From Methanobacteriota archaeon (GTDB lineage: Archaea; Thermoplasmatota; Thermoplasmata; UBA10834), in NCBI GenBank assembly GCA_020347565.1, contig CP070732.1:1562863-1626862 (forward strand): a stretch of 64,000 nt of DNA, in the 5' to 3' direction. The notes under the pieces were generated by a model that worked only from the letters and a program-made list of their open reading frames with translations, was not told the origin of the DNA and did no database searches. The position numbers and the translations under genes were made by a program. Below are positions 32,713-41,474 of the stretch, piece by piece (positions within the stretch are counted from its first letter, which is position 1; each line of letters opens with the position of its first letter).

Positions 32713-33471
32713 CTACTTCACCCCCTCGCTGCCGCCGTCGTCTGCGACGACGTATCTGCGCCTGAGGGCGTCCCTCTGGACGTCGTATATCTTCTTGCAC
32801 GCGTCCGCGGCCATGCCGAGGCCGGTCCTGAACTCGTCCGCCGTCAGGTCGCCGTCCATCTGGAGCAGAACGACCTCCTCAGTCCTCGGTATGTAGCCCA
32901 GCGGTATGTCCGCCTGGCCGAAGTTGTCCTCCTCCTTGCCGAGGTCGAGCACCATCGTGTTCGCCACCTTGCCGGCGGCGCACGACGCCACGAGGTCCCT
33001 CATCGGTATCCCGGCGTCGGCCAGCGCCACGGACGCCGCGGTCAGGCCGGCGCATCTGGTGCCCGCGTTGGCCTGGAGCACCTCTATGTACACGTCTATC
33101 GATGTGCGCGGGAAGTACTCCGTGAAGACCACGTGCGTGAGCGCCTCGGATATGATCTTGGATATCTCCTGCGAACGCCTGTCCGGCCCTGGCCTCTTCC
33201 TGTCGTCGACCGAGAACGACGCCATGTTGTAGTGGCACTGTACCAGAGCCCTCGTGGGGTCCTGCATGTGCCTCGGATGGCACTCGCGCGGGCCGTATAC
33301 GGCCGCCATGACCTTGTTGTGCCCCATCTCGAGATACGCCGAACCGTCGGCCCGTCTGAGCACGCCCGCCTCGATCTTCAACGGTCTGAGTTCGCCAGGC
33401 AGCCGGCCGTCGATCCTCCTTCCCTGTTCGTCCATCAGCTTGATCCCGTCGGGTAACGGTGTTCCTCCCAT
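32713..33471 (-). CDS. rrp41: Exosome complex exonuclease Rrp41
   Basis: A 252-residue RNase PH-fold subunit with phosphorolytic 3'-5' exonuclease activity. [19 protein letters not shown], the phosphate-site strand [14 protein letters not shown] and the later [16 protein letters not shown] (acidic active-site strand) match archaeal Rrp41. The start at [10 protein letters not shown] fits the family; the upstream frame lies in rrp4. It lies between rrp4 and rrp42. Confidence 0.95.
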   Translation of the reverse strand: MGGTPLPDGIKLMDEQGRRIDGRLPGELRPLKIEAGVLRRADGSAYLEMGHNKVMAAVYGPRECHPRHMQDPTRALVQCHYNMASFSVDDRKRPGPDRRSQEISKIISEALTHVVFTEYFPRTSIDVYIEVLQANAGTRCAGLTAASVALADAGIPMRDLVASCAAGKVANTMVLDLGKEEDNFGQADIPLGYIPRTEEVVLLQMDGDLTADEFRTGLGMAADACKKIYDVQRDALRRRYVVADDGGSEGVK

Positions 33472-33476
33472 GTCCT

Positions 33477-34169
33477 TCACTCTCCCTTGCCCGTCCTCTT
33501 CTCGAGCAGGTCCTTGACCTTCTCCGTGAGGCCGCTGCTGTGCGCCTGATCCTCTATGAGCTTGATCGCCTCGACGGCCAACAGTATGTTGTCCATGTCG
33601 CCGTCTATCCATATGCGCCCGTTCTGGCCCACGTATATCCTGCATCCTGTCAGGTTCTTGAGGACTTGGATCATGGAACCGTTCTTGCCTATGATCCGAG
33701 GGACCTTGGCAGGCGCCACATCAGCGACCATGCCCCCAGCCAGCTTCCTCAGCCCGTGCTCCTTCATCGATACCTGGACCTTCGCTAGCTCGTCGACCCC
33801 TATGACCTTGAGCAGCACGAGGTCGCCTATGGTCATGAACCTGCCGGTCTCGCCGAACTCGACCCTCCAAGGCACCTCGTTCACGTGCAACGGCGTCGGA
33901 TGCGCCGCGTTTATGTCCACCAGCCAGTTCGACGCGCCCATGTCCACTATCTTGCCTATGACGGTGTCTCCCCTCATGGGCACGTACTGTCCCGCGAGAG
34001 GCACCACGCCAACCGTGTTGGCGCGTACGCTCCTTATTCCCAGGAGGGCGGCGTAGACGCTCCCTCCGTCCACATACGTACCCGGTCCGGCCTTCATCCC
34101 CGATCCGGAGAGCAGGTCTCCAGGTACGACTATCTCTCTTGCAGTCTCTCTAGAACTCTCTCGCTGCAT
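33477..34169 (-). CDS. rrp4: Exosome complex RNA-binding subunit Rrp4
   Basis: A 230-residue exosome cap subunit. It has an N-terminal domain ([20 protein letters not shown]), an S1 domain ([27 protein letters not shown]) and a KH domain ([17 protein letters not shown]). The ATG at 34169 is chosen because a TTTATCGG box A predicts transcription just 4 bases upstream; a longer frame to 34232 crosses that box. The C-terminal tail is Lys/Glu-rich. Confidence 0.95.
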   Translation of the reverse strand: MQRESSRETAREIVVPGDLLSGSGMKAGPGTYVDGGSVYAALLGIRSVRANTVGVVPLAGQYVPMRGDTVIGKIVDMGASNWLVDINAAHPTPLHVNEVPWRVEFGETGRFMTIGDLVLLKVIGVDELAKVQVSMKEHGLRKLAGGMVADVAPAKVPRIIGKNGSMIQVLKNLTGCRIYVGQNGRIWIDGDMDNILLAVEAIKLIEDQAHSSGLTEKVKDLLEKRTGKGE

Positions 34170-34197
34170 TCCATTCACTCGCTTCAAGTTGGTGATT

Positions 34198-34205
34198 CCG
34201 ATAAA
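34198..34205 (-). promoter_or_regulatory. Box A for rrp4
   Basis: The minus strand reads TTTATCGG and predicts initiation near 34173, immediately before the rrp4 ATG. A second weaker box (AACTTAAAG, about 34308-34316) lies farther up the 213-bp gap after sbds. Confidence 0.45.
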
Positions 34206-34382
34206 CACTCTGCTCGCGTGACCCGAAGGCATAGAGGTCTTCTAGGTCTTCTCCGCGCAGCGCATTTACCCTCGTCTCTTACCGAAGGCCCAAGAACGCG
34301 TCCCCTGCTTTAAGTTTTTGGTCGTACGGACGCCCCCGACGGCCCTCAAGGCCGGCGGAGCCAGTCGTCCCGCCAGATGATG

Positions 34383-35087
34383 TCAGCCCTTCTTCTTCAT
34401 GGGCTTGATCTCCGCCTCGCCGTGCGTCTTGCCGTTTATCCTCTCGACGAAGTCGTTCTGCATGCCCGCTGGCATCTCGACCAGGCCTATCCAGGAGCCG
34501 TCACTCTGCCACTCCTCTCGCAGTATCTTGCCGAACGCCTTGAAATCCTCATAGCAGCGCCCGTAGTTCTCCCCCGAGAGCTTCACGGCCATCTGTATCT
34601 TGTCGAACCTTATGGGTATCAGCGGACGGATGGCGTCCATGATCGCGGGCACCTGCGCCTCCACAGGCTTGAACGCGTCGACGTGTATCTTGGCGTCCTC
34701 CATGGCCGTCTCGATCCTGGCAGACGGATGCGGCCCGCCCGTCTGCGGGTTCATCGCGTTCTTGGCTATGTACTCGACGATTCGCTTGCGCTTGTTCTCC
34801 TGCATTATTCTGCGCTGGTCCGTCGTGAGCTGGAACTCCCCCTTCAGGACTATGAACCTCGCCACCTCGATGGGGTCGTCCGTGCCGAAGGTCTTCTTGA
34901 TCTTGTCCTCCGGCGCCCTCGTCCCCTTCTTCGCGTTCTTGAAGATCGTGTCTATCACGAGGTGCTCTATAAGGTCGACCTCCTTGCCGTCCCTCATCTG
35001 CTGGACAACCTTTGGGTCGATAAGAACTTCGAAACTCTCGCCGTGTGACTCGTACCTCGCGACGATCGCGTCGTCCAGGTCTACCAT
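34383..35087 (-). CDS. Ribosome maturation protein SBDS homologue
   Basis: A 234-residue SBDS protein that helps release the anti-association factor from 60S-type subunits. It starts MVDLDDAIVARYESHGESFEVLI with the FYSH domain (RAPEDKIKKTFGTDD), then LTTDQRRIMQENKRKRIVEYI, GGPHPSARIETAMED and a ferredoxin-like C-terminal domain ending in a lysine tail. It lies 10 bp after psmA, a conserved pairing. Confidence 0.94.
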   Translation of the reverse strand: MVDLDDAIVARYESHGESFEVLIDPKVVQQMRDGKEVDLIEHLVIDTIFKNAKKGTRAPEDKIKKTFGTDDPIEVARFIVLKGEFQLTTDQRRIMQENKRKRIVEYIAKNAMNPQTGGPHPSARIETAMEDAKIHVDAFKPVEAQVPAIMDAIRPLIPIRFDKIQMAVKLSGENYGRCYEDFKAFGKILREEWQSDGSWIGLVEMPAGMQNDFVERINGKTHGEAEIKPMKKKG

Positions 35088-35097
35088 GGCTCCCCGC

Positions 35098-35814
35098 CTA
35101 GCTCTCCAACTTCTTCACGTAGGCCTCCACCTCGGCGTCCGAGAGCTTCCTGAAGCTCTCTCCCATCCTTACCAGGCCTATCTCCACCGCCTTGGTGCTC
35201 AGCTTGTCCTCGGTTGCCTTCGACAGCGCCTTGAGCCCAAGGCTGACGGCCTCCTCCATGCTCATGTCGTCCTCGTATTCCTCCTCGAAGACGTCCATGA
35301 TGGCGTTCTTGCCCGCGCCGATTGAGCCGGCCTTGTAGGCCACGAGGGCGCCGCTCGGGTCCGTCTCGAAGAGGTGCGCTCCCGTGTCATCCACGCCCGC
35401 CACCAAGAGGGCGGTTCCGAAGGGCCTGACGCCACCGTACTGGGTGTAGTTCTGCTTGAAGTCGCAGAGCCGTTTAACGAGGGTCTCTATGTCCATCTTC
35501 TCTGCGTAGGTGACCTTGTTGATCTGCGCGATGACCCTCGCGTGGTCCACGAGCACCCTCGCGTCCGCCACGAGGCCGGATGTGGCGCAGCCTATGTGCT
35601 CGTCTATCTGGAATATCTTCTCGATGGATGTCGATTCTATCAGCTTGCTCGCGATCCTCTTGTCCACGATGAGCGCCACTCCATCCCTGAACTTCAGGCC
35701 GACCGTTGTCGTGCCTCTCTTCACCGCTTCTCGAGCGTACTCCACCTGGAACAACCTGCCGTCCGGTGAGAAAACCGTGATTGCCCTGTCATACGCCATC
35801 TGTCCTGGCTGCAT
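35098..35814 (-). CDS. psmA: Proteasome subunit alpha
   Basis: A 238-residue 20S proteasome alpha subunit forming the outer gated rings. MQPGQMAYDRAITVFSPDG and RLFQVEYAREAVKRGTTTVG are the alpha-type N-terminal gate signature; VRPFGTALLVAGVDDTG follows. The ATG at 35814 is the family start; the frame continues upstream across the box A at 35901 but that part is not homologous. The leader would be about 62 bases. Confidence 0.96.
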   Translation of the reverse strand: MQPGQMAYDRAITVFSPDGRLFQVEYAREAVKRGTTTVGLKFRDGVALIVDKRIASKLIESTSIEKIFQIDEHIGCATSGLVADARVLVDHARVIAQINKVTYAEKMDIETLVKRLCDFKQNYTQYGGVRPFGTALLVAGVDDTGAHLFETDPSGALVAYKAGSIGAGKNAIMDVFEEEYEDDMSMEEAVSLGLKALSKATEDKLSTKAVEIGLVRMGESFRKLSDAEVEAYVKKLES

Positions 35815-35900
35815 CTTAAATGACACCCCTTTGCTCAACACCCATTCAATAAGTCCAGCGCTTTCAGCTGGGGCCGGACGCGTCCTAACGTGGTAAATCA

Positions 35901-35908
35901 ATATAAAG
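35901..35908 (-). promoter_or_regulatory. Box A upstream of psmA
   Basis: The minus strand reads CTTTATAT in a 130-bp gap after pop5 and predicts initiation near 35876. It marks a likely start of the psmA-sbds transcript. Confidence 0.5.
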
Positions 35909-35944
35909 CTTTGCGGCGAATATTCTCGGGCTCCTGCGGCCTGG

Positions 35945-36283
35945 TTAGCCGTCCTCGTCGCGGAATTTCCTGTCGTCCCCCAGGTAGATGCCCTTGAGCT
36001 TCCGGATCGTGCCGGAGGTTTTCAGGGTTCGGAGATCGCAGCGCATTCCCCTGACGGATGATATCGACCGTATGAGCGCGATAGCGTCGTCCTTCCGGAT
36101 GTGGGGTACCCTGAGTATCCCTATGCCTCTCTCGAAGACCGTCAGCCGGAAGGAGTCGCCGACCGGCGAGCCGCGCCCTGCCTCCAGGAGCGCCCCGACG
36201 AGGTCTCGCCTCGTCACCGGCTCGTCGGCTTCGATGCTGAACGCTATGTACCTCCACTTGCCGCGCGCGACCTTTCCTGACAT
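35945..36283 (-). CDS. rnp2: Ribonuclease P protein component 2 (Pop5)
   Basis: A 112-residue Pop5-type protein. It starts MSGKVARGKWRYIAFSIEAD and contains LTVFERGIGILRVPHIRKDDAIALIRSI and a C-terminal TSGTIRKLKGIYLG. With Rpp30, Pop5 activates the RNase P RNA catalytic domain. Rpp30, its usual neighbour, is not adjacent; ftsZ lies 11 bp upstream on the same strand. Confidence 0.9.
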   Translation of the reverse strand: MSGKVARGKWRYIAFSIEADEPVTRRDLVGALLEAGRGSPVGDSFRLTVFERGIGILRVPHIRKDDAIALIRSISSVRGMRCDLRTLKTSGTIRKLKGIYLGDDRKFRDEDG

Positions 36284-36294
36284 CTCGGGGTCGC

Positions 36295-37401
36295 TCACCG
36301 GACGAACTCTTCGGCTCTCCTCGGCCTGTCGTGGTCGTTGGCCTTCGGGGTCGGAGCCTTCACGCCTGTGAGGACCACCATGACCCTGACCATGCCTTCG
36401 CTCTGCGGGTCGACGCTGCATCGCCAGATGATTCTGGCGTTGGGGTTGATGCGGTCGTTGACCAGCTCCGCGGCTTTCTCCGCCTCCGTCACGGTCATGT
36501 CTGGGCCTCCGACGACCCTTATCAGCGCCCCTCTCGCCGTGGATATGTCCACGTCTCCGAGCAGCGGGGACTGAAGCGCCTGATCGACCGCCGCGTCCAC
36601 GCGTTCCTTCCGGGACGTGCGGTCGTCCGCCTCTCCCATCCCAATCATCGCGACGCCGCCGTTCTTCATTATCGTCATCACGTCGCTGTAGTCCAGGTTG
36701 ACGAGTCCGGGCTTCGTGATGATCTCCGTCAGCCCCTTTATCGACTCCATGAGAACTTCGTCAGCCACCCTGAACGCCGCATCGAGCGGCAGCTTCGGCA
36801 CTATCTCCAGGAGCCGGTCGTTCATTATCACGGCCGTGGTGTCACAGTTGACCTTCAGCCGTTCCAGCCCCCTCACGGCGTTCTCCATCCTGAGCCCGCC
36901 CTCGGCCTTGAAAGGCATGGTCACGATCCCGACCACGAGGGCGCCGGACTCCTTTGCCAGCCTCGCGACTATCGGCGCCGACCCCGTGCCCGTACCGCCT
37001 CCCATGCCGGCCGTCACGAAGACGATGTTGTTGCCCTTGACGTAGCCCTTGAGGTCCTCCTCTGCCTCCTGGGCTGCCTTCTCCCCCACCTCGGGGATTG
37101 CTCCAGCCCCGAGCCCCTTCGTAACGCTCTTGCCGAGGAGTACCTTGTGCGGCGAGTGAACGTGCAACAGGTGCTTGGCATCGGTGTTGGCGGCAACGAG
37201 CTCCGCACCGAACACACCAGCCTGTCCCAGCCGGTTCACAGTGTTCGTTCCTCCTCCGCCGCACCCTACGATCGCTATGCTGACCTTCAGCGCATCGACT
37301 ATCTTCGCCAGCTCGGCATCGTCCGCCGGAACTCCGGTCGGGGCCTTCGAGTCCTTGCTCGATTCGTGTATCTCGAGAGCATCGTCTATAATCGACCTCA
37401 T
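36295..37401 (-). CDS. ftsZ1: Cell division GTPase FtsZ (copy 1)
   Basis: A 368-residue tubulin-fold GTPase that assembles the division ring. It has VSIAIVGCGGGGTNTVNR, the tubulin signature GGGTGTGSAP, ANTDAKHLLHV and NLDYSDVMTIMKNGG. The N-tail (about 35 residues) is acidic and the C-terminus ends in a basic segment with no clear SepF-binding motif. The ATG at 37401 follows the box A at 37454-37462 by a leader of about 28 bases; Met at 37410 is an alternative. It is divergent from ftsZ2. Confidence 0.95.
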   Translation of the reverse strand: MRSIIDDALEIHESSKDSKAPTGVPADDAELAKIVDALKVSIAIVGCGGGGTNTVNRLGQAGVFGAELVAANTDAKHLLHVHSPHKVLLGKSVTKGLGAGAIPEVGEKAAQEAEEDLKGYVKGNNIVFVTAGMGGGTGTGSAPIVARLAKESGALVVGIVTMPFKAEGGLRMENAVRGLERLKVNCDTTAVIMNDRLLEIVPKLPLDAAFRVADEVLMESIKGLTEIITKPGLVNLDYSDVMTIMKNGGVAMIGMGEADDRTSRKERVDAAVDQALQSPLLGDVDISTARGALIRVVGGPDMTVTEAEKAAELVNDRINPNARIIWRCSVDPQSEGMVRVMVVLTGVKAPTPKANDHDRPRRAEEFVR

Positions 37402-37453
37402 GTTGATCATCCCATCCGCGTTTTCGGCTGTCCATACGTTATCGCCTACGCCG

Positions 37454-37462
37454 TATATTAAA
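37454..37462 (-). promoter_or_regulatory. Box A for ftsZ1
   Basis: The minus strand reads TTTAATATA and predicts initiation near 37429. Confidence 0.55.
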
Positions 37463-37572
37463 TTGCGTCCACCGCCAGGCAGTTCGTCCGACGCCTCCGA
37501 GCCACGCTCGGCGGACCGTTGCAAACGGCGACGCAGACCCGCCGTGCGCGCGTGGTGCGTCCGCGCCCGCGC

Positions 37573-37593
37573 CTACGATTCTTGAGATCGTAG
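37573..37593. promoter_or_regulatory. Palindrome in the ftsZ1-ftsZ2 spacer
   Basis: The 365-bp spacer between the divergent ftsZ genes holds no gene that I can support. Its centre is very GC-rich (GCG/CGC-heavy), and it contains a 7-bp inverted repeat, CTACGAT and ATCGTAG, around a 7-base loop. The position between the two promoters suits an operator or a hairpin, but no regulator is identified. Confidence 0.35.
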
Positions 37594-37717
37594 TACATAG
37601 GTAGAGGCATCAGCGCAGGCGAGCCTGCAGGCGTGCATGTGCTCGTGCGCGGCGGTGCGGTCCGCGACCGACCGTCGCGAGAGGTAGGTTACTGGCTTGC
37701 ATCCGCCTTGGGGAATA

Positions 37718-37725
37718 TTTATATC
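37718..37725 (+). promoter_or_regulatory. Box A for ftsZ2
   Basis: TTTATATC on the plus strand predicts initiation near 37750, 17 bases before the ftsZ2 ATG. Confidence 0.6.
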
Positions 37726-37766
37726 GAGGTTACCCATTTACTTACGTAGCTTCATGGGGTGCACTC

Positions 37767-38960
37767 ATGCCGAAGTCACTGGTCAAAGATGCATTAGGCA
37801 AAGACGCAGAGGAGTTGATGAAGAAGCCTTCCGGACCCAAGGAGTCCGAAGCTGCGGCGGAGGAGAAGAAGACTCCCGAGATGACAGCAGACGACGAGGA
37901 GATCGCGAAGATCGCTGCCCAGCTTGATGTCAGCATAAAGATCATCGGATGCGGCGGCGGCGGATCGAACACGATCAACAGATGCGTGGAAGCGGGCATA
38001 TCTGGCGCCCAGCTTTGCGCTGTCAACACCGACGCGAAACACCTTCTGGCCATACACGCGCCCAGGAAGATCCTCATAGGGAAGAGCGTGACCAAGGGCC
38101 TGGGTGCCGGCGCGATCCCGACGGTGGGCGAAGCTGCTGCGAAGGAGAACGAGCGCGACATTCGCGACTTCCTGGAAAGCGCCAACATAGTCTTCGTCAC
38201 TGCCGGGATGGGCGGAGGCACCGGGACCGGCTCAGCACACTTCGCGGCGCGCCTGGGCAAGGAGATCAAGGCCCTTACGATCGGAGTCGTCACGCTGCCA
38301 TTCAAGGCGGAGGGCGAGGTGCGCATGGACAACGCCCTGGACGGCCTGGAGAAGCTCAGGAGGCTGTGCGACACGACCATCGTAATTCCCAACGACAAGC
38401 TGCTCGAGTTGGTGCCCAAGCTGCCGGTCGACGCCGCGTTCAAGGTCGCCGATGAGGTGCTGATGCAGACGATCAGAGGCCTCACGGAGATAATCACCAA
38501 GCCTGGACTGGTCAACCTGGACTACAGCGACATAATGACTGTGATGAACGAGGGAGGCGTGGCCTTCGTCGGAATGGGCGAATCCGAGGAGTCGGACGCC
38601 GAGGAGCGCGTGCAGGAGGCGATCGACGAAGCGCTCAGCTCCCCGCTGCTTGGCGAGATCAACCTCAATGAGGCCAAGGGAGCGCTGATCAGGGTGGTCG
38701 GCGGCCCGGACATGACGGTCTCCGAGGCCCAGAAAGCCGCCGAGGTCGTCGGCGAGCAGATAAACAAGCACGCCAGAATCATCTGGGGATGCAGCGTCGA
38801 CCCGGCCCTCGAGGGGCAGGTCAGGATACTGCTGATCGTCACTGGTGCCAGGTCCAACCTGCTGATGGGCAAGGGCAACTCCCACGACGCCGCAGCGGCG
38901 GTGGGCGCGAAGCGCTCGAGGCCCTTCGCGGATGATGACGGCATAGACTTCGTCAGATGA
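37767..38960 (+). CDS. ftsZ2: Cell division GTPase FtsZ (copy 2)
   Basis: A 397-residue second FtsZ. The GTP site is present (VSIKIIGCGGGGSNTINR, GGGTGTGSAH) with NLDYSDIMTVMNEGG and the T7-like region conserved. The N-terminus has a longer charged extension (about 50 residues) than in copy 1, and the C-terminus ends in RSRPFADDDGIDFVR. In haloarchaea two FtsZ proteins share division and constriction roles; a similar split is likely here but unproven. An earlier ATG at 37754 is out of frame. Confidence 0.96.
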   Translation: MPKSLVKDALGKDAEELMKKPSGPKESEAAAEEKKTPEMTADDEEIAKIAAQLDVSIKIIGCGGGGSNTINRCVEAGISGAQLCAVNTDAKHLLAIHAPRKILIGKSVTKGLGAGAIPTVGEAAAKENERDIRDFLESANIVFVTAGMGGGTGTGSAHFAARLGKEIKALTIGVVTLPFKAEGEVRMDNALDGLEKLRRLCDTTIVIPNDKLLELVPKLPVDAAFKVADEVLMQTIRGLTEIITKPGLVNLDYSDIMTVMNEGGVAFVGMGESEESDAEERVQEAIDEALSSPLLGEINLNEAKGALIRVVGGPDMTVSEAQKAAEVVGEQINKHARIIWGCSVDPALEGQVRILLIVTGARSNLLMGKGNSHDAAAAVGAKRSRPFADDDGIDFVR

Positions 38961-38966
38961 GCCGAG

Positions 38967-39027
38967 GCGGGGCGCTGCCCCGCGGGAAACACATTGGCAA
39001 CGGCGGACACGAGTTTCCGTGTCCGCC
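38967..39027 (+). terminator. Two hairpins between ftsZ2 and the convergent zinc-ribbon gene
   Basis: After the ftsZ2 stop lie a 7-bp stem (GCGGGGC, loop GCT, GCCCCGC; 38967-38983) and a perfect 10-bp stem (GGCGGACACG, loop AGTTTC, CGTGTCCGCC; 39002-39027). The second ends 3 bp from the stop of the opposing gene, so it can act in either direction. Only short T runs follow, so classical intrinsic termination is uncertain. Confidence 0.5.
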
Positions 39028-39029
39028 CT

Positions 39030-40049
39030 TCAACTCCTTACCACTCTTTCCAGCTTCTCCTCTGTTCCCTGCGAGTCCGAGAATCGGGCGCCGCATCGCG
39101 GGCAGAAGACGTCCTCGAGGCCGACGCTCGTACCGCACTCCGAGCACTCCGCTCCGACGGCCCCGTCGGAGAACACGACGCCGCACTCGCACAGGCACGC
39201 GTCCCTGTCGACCCTCCTTCCGCACGCTGGGCACTCGCAGATCTCCTCGATGAACAGGTGTCCGCATATGGGACATTCGGAGGTGCTCTCAGGTATCTCC
39301 GCGCCGCAGCCTGGGCATATCATGCTTCCCTCTCCGACAAGAAGCGCCCCGCACTCGCATTGCCCCTCGCTCTCGGACACTATCCTCGAACACTCCGGAC
39401 ACTGAAACAGGTCCTCGGGGAAGTCTTCGGCGAACACGACTCCGCAGGTCCTGCAGAACATGTCCTTGCCCGATAGCGTCGAACCGCATTCGGGACACTG
39501 CGATTCCGCCAGGGCCGTTGTGCAGTCGCAGCTATCGCCGTCAAGGAGCCGTCTCCCGCAGGCGTTGCAAAAGAACGCGGTCTCGGGCGCATCCCTCACC
39601 TGGTCCCTCAGCTCGAAGTATGTCCTCTCGGTTATGTCGCCCAGAAGGAAACGCTCTTCGAGCAGAAACAGCTTGTCCTCCTTGGACAGTCGCATGGGCT
39701 TCACGGTCGGGACGCTGGAGTCGACGACGTGCGGTTTCTGTCTGGCGCACCACAGCTGCTTGCCGCAGTCAGGGCATGTGCCCGTACGGGCTGCGCATGT
39801 GTTGTGGAACCTCTCGCCACAGGCGCATATGACGCTTGGCAGGTCCCTCTTTATCATGCCGAGGCATATGGCGCACTTGGCGTCTCCCCTGATGCGGATG
39901 GCCTTCACCTGCGGCCTCGTCTCCATCTTCACCCTGCGAGAGGCGGCTCGGCGCATCATGCACTTCGCTATCTTGACGAGCCTCGGACGCACGTCCACGC
40001 TCCTGCGCCGACGCCGAAGGAGCCGCCTATGTCCTCGCCCTTCGCTCAT
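39030..40049 (-). CDS. RING-like plus six-zinc-ribbon protein
   Basis: A 339-residue Cys-rich, probably cytosolic protein. After a very basic N-terminus comes a RING-like cluster around residues 58-97 (CAIC, CACGERFHNTC, CPDC). A SHOCT-like helical segment follows (KLFLLEERFLLGDITERTY). Six tandem two-CxxC-type zinc ribbons fill residues about 150-325, among them FFCNACG...CDC, QCPECG...CRTCG, MICPGCG...CPICG and AECSECG...CPRCG. No catalytic domain is seen, so protein or RNA binding is the likely role. It shares a promoter region with the divergent DUF2148 gene. Confidence 0.8.
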   Translation of the reverse strand: MSEGRGHRRLLRRRRRSVDVRPRLVKIAKCMMRRAASRRVKMETRPQVKAIRIRGDAKCAICLGMIKRDLPSVICACGERFHNTCAARTGTCPDCGKQLWCARQKPHVVDSSVPTVKPMRLSKEDKLFLLEERFLLGDITERTYFELRDQVRDAPETAFFCNACGRRLLDGDSCDCTTALAESQCPECGSTLSGKDMFCRTCGVVFAEDFPEDLFQCPECSRIVSESEGQCECGALLVGEGSMICPGCGAEIPESTSECPICGHLFIEEICECPACGRRVDRDACLCECGVVFSDGAVGAECSECGTSVGLEDVFCPRCGARFSDSQGTEEKLERVVRS

Positions 40050-40091
40050 CGGCCATCTCCTCTCCCCGAAGCCCGGTTATGGCTCCCAACT

Positions 40092-40099
40092 CATATAAA
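40092..40099. promoter_or_regulatory. Shared bidirectional box A
   Basis: CATATAAA on the plus strand predicts initiation exactly at the DUF2148 ATG (40124). The same bases read TTTATATG on the minus strand and predict initiation near 40067 for the zinc-ribbon gene, 18 bases before its ATG. Confidence 0.5.
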
Positions 40100-40123
40100 T
40101 CCCAAGGGGTTCATACGGGGATC

Positions 40124-40657
40124 ATGGCGACGAAGGACACGGTCAGGCTCGTGGGCGAATTGATGATTCTGTCCGCGAGAACCGCCCCTAAGGCCGTCGG
40201 CCAGGATTTCGTCGAGGTCCGGCTGGCCGATGAATCGGAGAGGGTCGCGCTCGGGACAGATATGATCCAGGTCGCGAAGGAGAGGAGCATACCAGGCTTC
40301 GAGCGGGACGGTCAGAACGTGCTCGACTCCGACGCCGTCGTGCTTCTGGGACTTCTTCCCCACAAGGGCACAGGCCTCAACTGCGGAGCATGCGGGTTTG
40401 CGTCGTGCGATGAGTTCAACGAGCGGTCGTCCACGGGAGATTTCGACGGGCCGAACTGCGCCATACGTTTGCTCGACCTAGGCATCGCGCTCGGCTCCGC
40501 GGCGAAGACGGCGATGGACCACAACGTCGACAACAGGGTCATGTACAGGATAGGCGTCTCGGCCAGGCGCATAGGGATGATGAAGTCTGCGATAGTCCAC
40601 GGCATACCGCTCTCCGCAAGCGGCAAGAACATATTCTTCGACCGCGCGAAGAAGTGA
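40124..40657 (+). CDS. DUF2148 ferredoxin-domain protein
   Basis: A 177-residue DUF2148 protein. The Cys motif is LNCGACGFASCDEF with a later Cys (GPNCAIR), likely binding an iron-sulfur cluster. The rest is alpha/beta with DLGIALGSAAKTAMDHNVDNR, a conserved family segment. The function in the literature is unknown. The ATG at 40124 matches the start predicted by the box A; the frame upstream lies in the promoter. Confidence 0.85.
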   Translation: MATKDTVRLVGELMILSARTAPKAVGQDFVEVRLADESERVALGTDMIQVAKERSIPGFERDGQNVLDSDAVVLLGLLPHKGTGLNCGACGFASCDEFNERSSTGDFDGPNCAIRLLDLGIALGSAAKTAMDHNVDNRVMYRIGVSARRIGMMKSAIVHGIPLSASGKNIFFDRAKK

Positions 40658-40665
40658 GCCTCCGG

Positions 40666-41430
40666 TCACCGACTCGCGCGCTTCCTTGGAGATAGCGCGG
40701 AAGGCCTGCCGAGGTTCGTCCCGTTCAGGAGATATGCGGTTACTGTGTCATCGTCCGCGAAGCCGTTTCTGAGCAGTGGACTGAGCCTTCCGCCTCCCGG
40801 AACATTTATCGGCGTCCCCGTGATGAGCGGGTTGAAGGCCGGCACCACGATCATCTCGTCCGGACAGCCCCGGTACCTCTCCCTCGCTTTCTCCTTCCTC
40901 ATCGCTGCCCTCATCCAACACTTCTCGTTTGCCCTTCCCCCGAGCGAGTCCTCCAACAGTATCGAAGGGTGAATGTGGGCGGTGATGACCTTCGCCGCGG
41001 ACATGACCTCCTCAGAGGGCCAGACGTGCCCGTGAAGCGTCCCTGCGCCTTCCACCACCGTGCCAGTTAGCGGCGTCACTATACATCCTTCGGGGACAAT
41101 TCCTCTGAGCCCTCCGTCGTGGTTCCCAGGGGTGATGACGACCGCCTGGAAGAGGCGCATGATCGTGTCCATCACCGACCGCACGTCCTTGTCCTCCCTG
41201 GGCGTGGCGTGCGTTATCCTGTGCTTGACGTCGCCCAGTATGAGCATTCTGTCCGCGTAGCCCTCGAGGGCCTCTATCACCGAGGTCACCTTCTTCGTCT
41301 GGTTCGGTATGTTGAAGCCCGAAGCCCTCAGCTCCGCCTCTATGCCGAGATGCAGGTCCGCGATGCACACCCAGGACTTCCTCCCGCGTATCACAAGGGC
41401 AGGTATGTCGGGTACTGGTTCGATGTCCAC
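40666..41430 (-). CDS. Metallophosphoesterase of the archaeal YkuE-like group
   Basis: A 254-residue calcineurin-like phosphoesterase. Metal-binding motifs are CIADLHLGIE, LILGDVKH, VITPGNHDGG and HGHVWP with VITAHIHPS. The C-terminal segment (VVPAFNPLITGTPIN) is typical of the archaeal family sometimes labelled ICC-like or SbcD-related. The substrate is unknown. The GTG start at 41430 fits a TTTTATCG box A at 41453-41460, giving an essentially leaderless mRNA. Confidence 0.85.
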   Translation of the reverse strand: MDIEPVPDIPALVIRGRKSWVCIADLHLGIEAELRASGFNIPNQTKKVTSVIEALEGYADRMLILGDVKHRITHATPREDKDVRSVMDTIMRLFQAVVITPGNHDGGLRGIVPEGCIVTPLTGTVVEGAGTLHGHVWPSEEVMSAAKVITAHIHPSILLEDSLGGRANEKCWMRAAMRKEKARERYRGCPDEMIVVPAFNPLITGTPINVPGGGRLSPLLRNGFADDDTVTAYLLNGTNLGRPSALSPRKRASR

Positions 41431-41474
41431 GGAAACGATACGGCGGAGACAGCGATAAAAGCATTCGCATGTCG

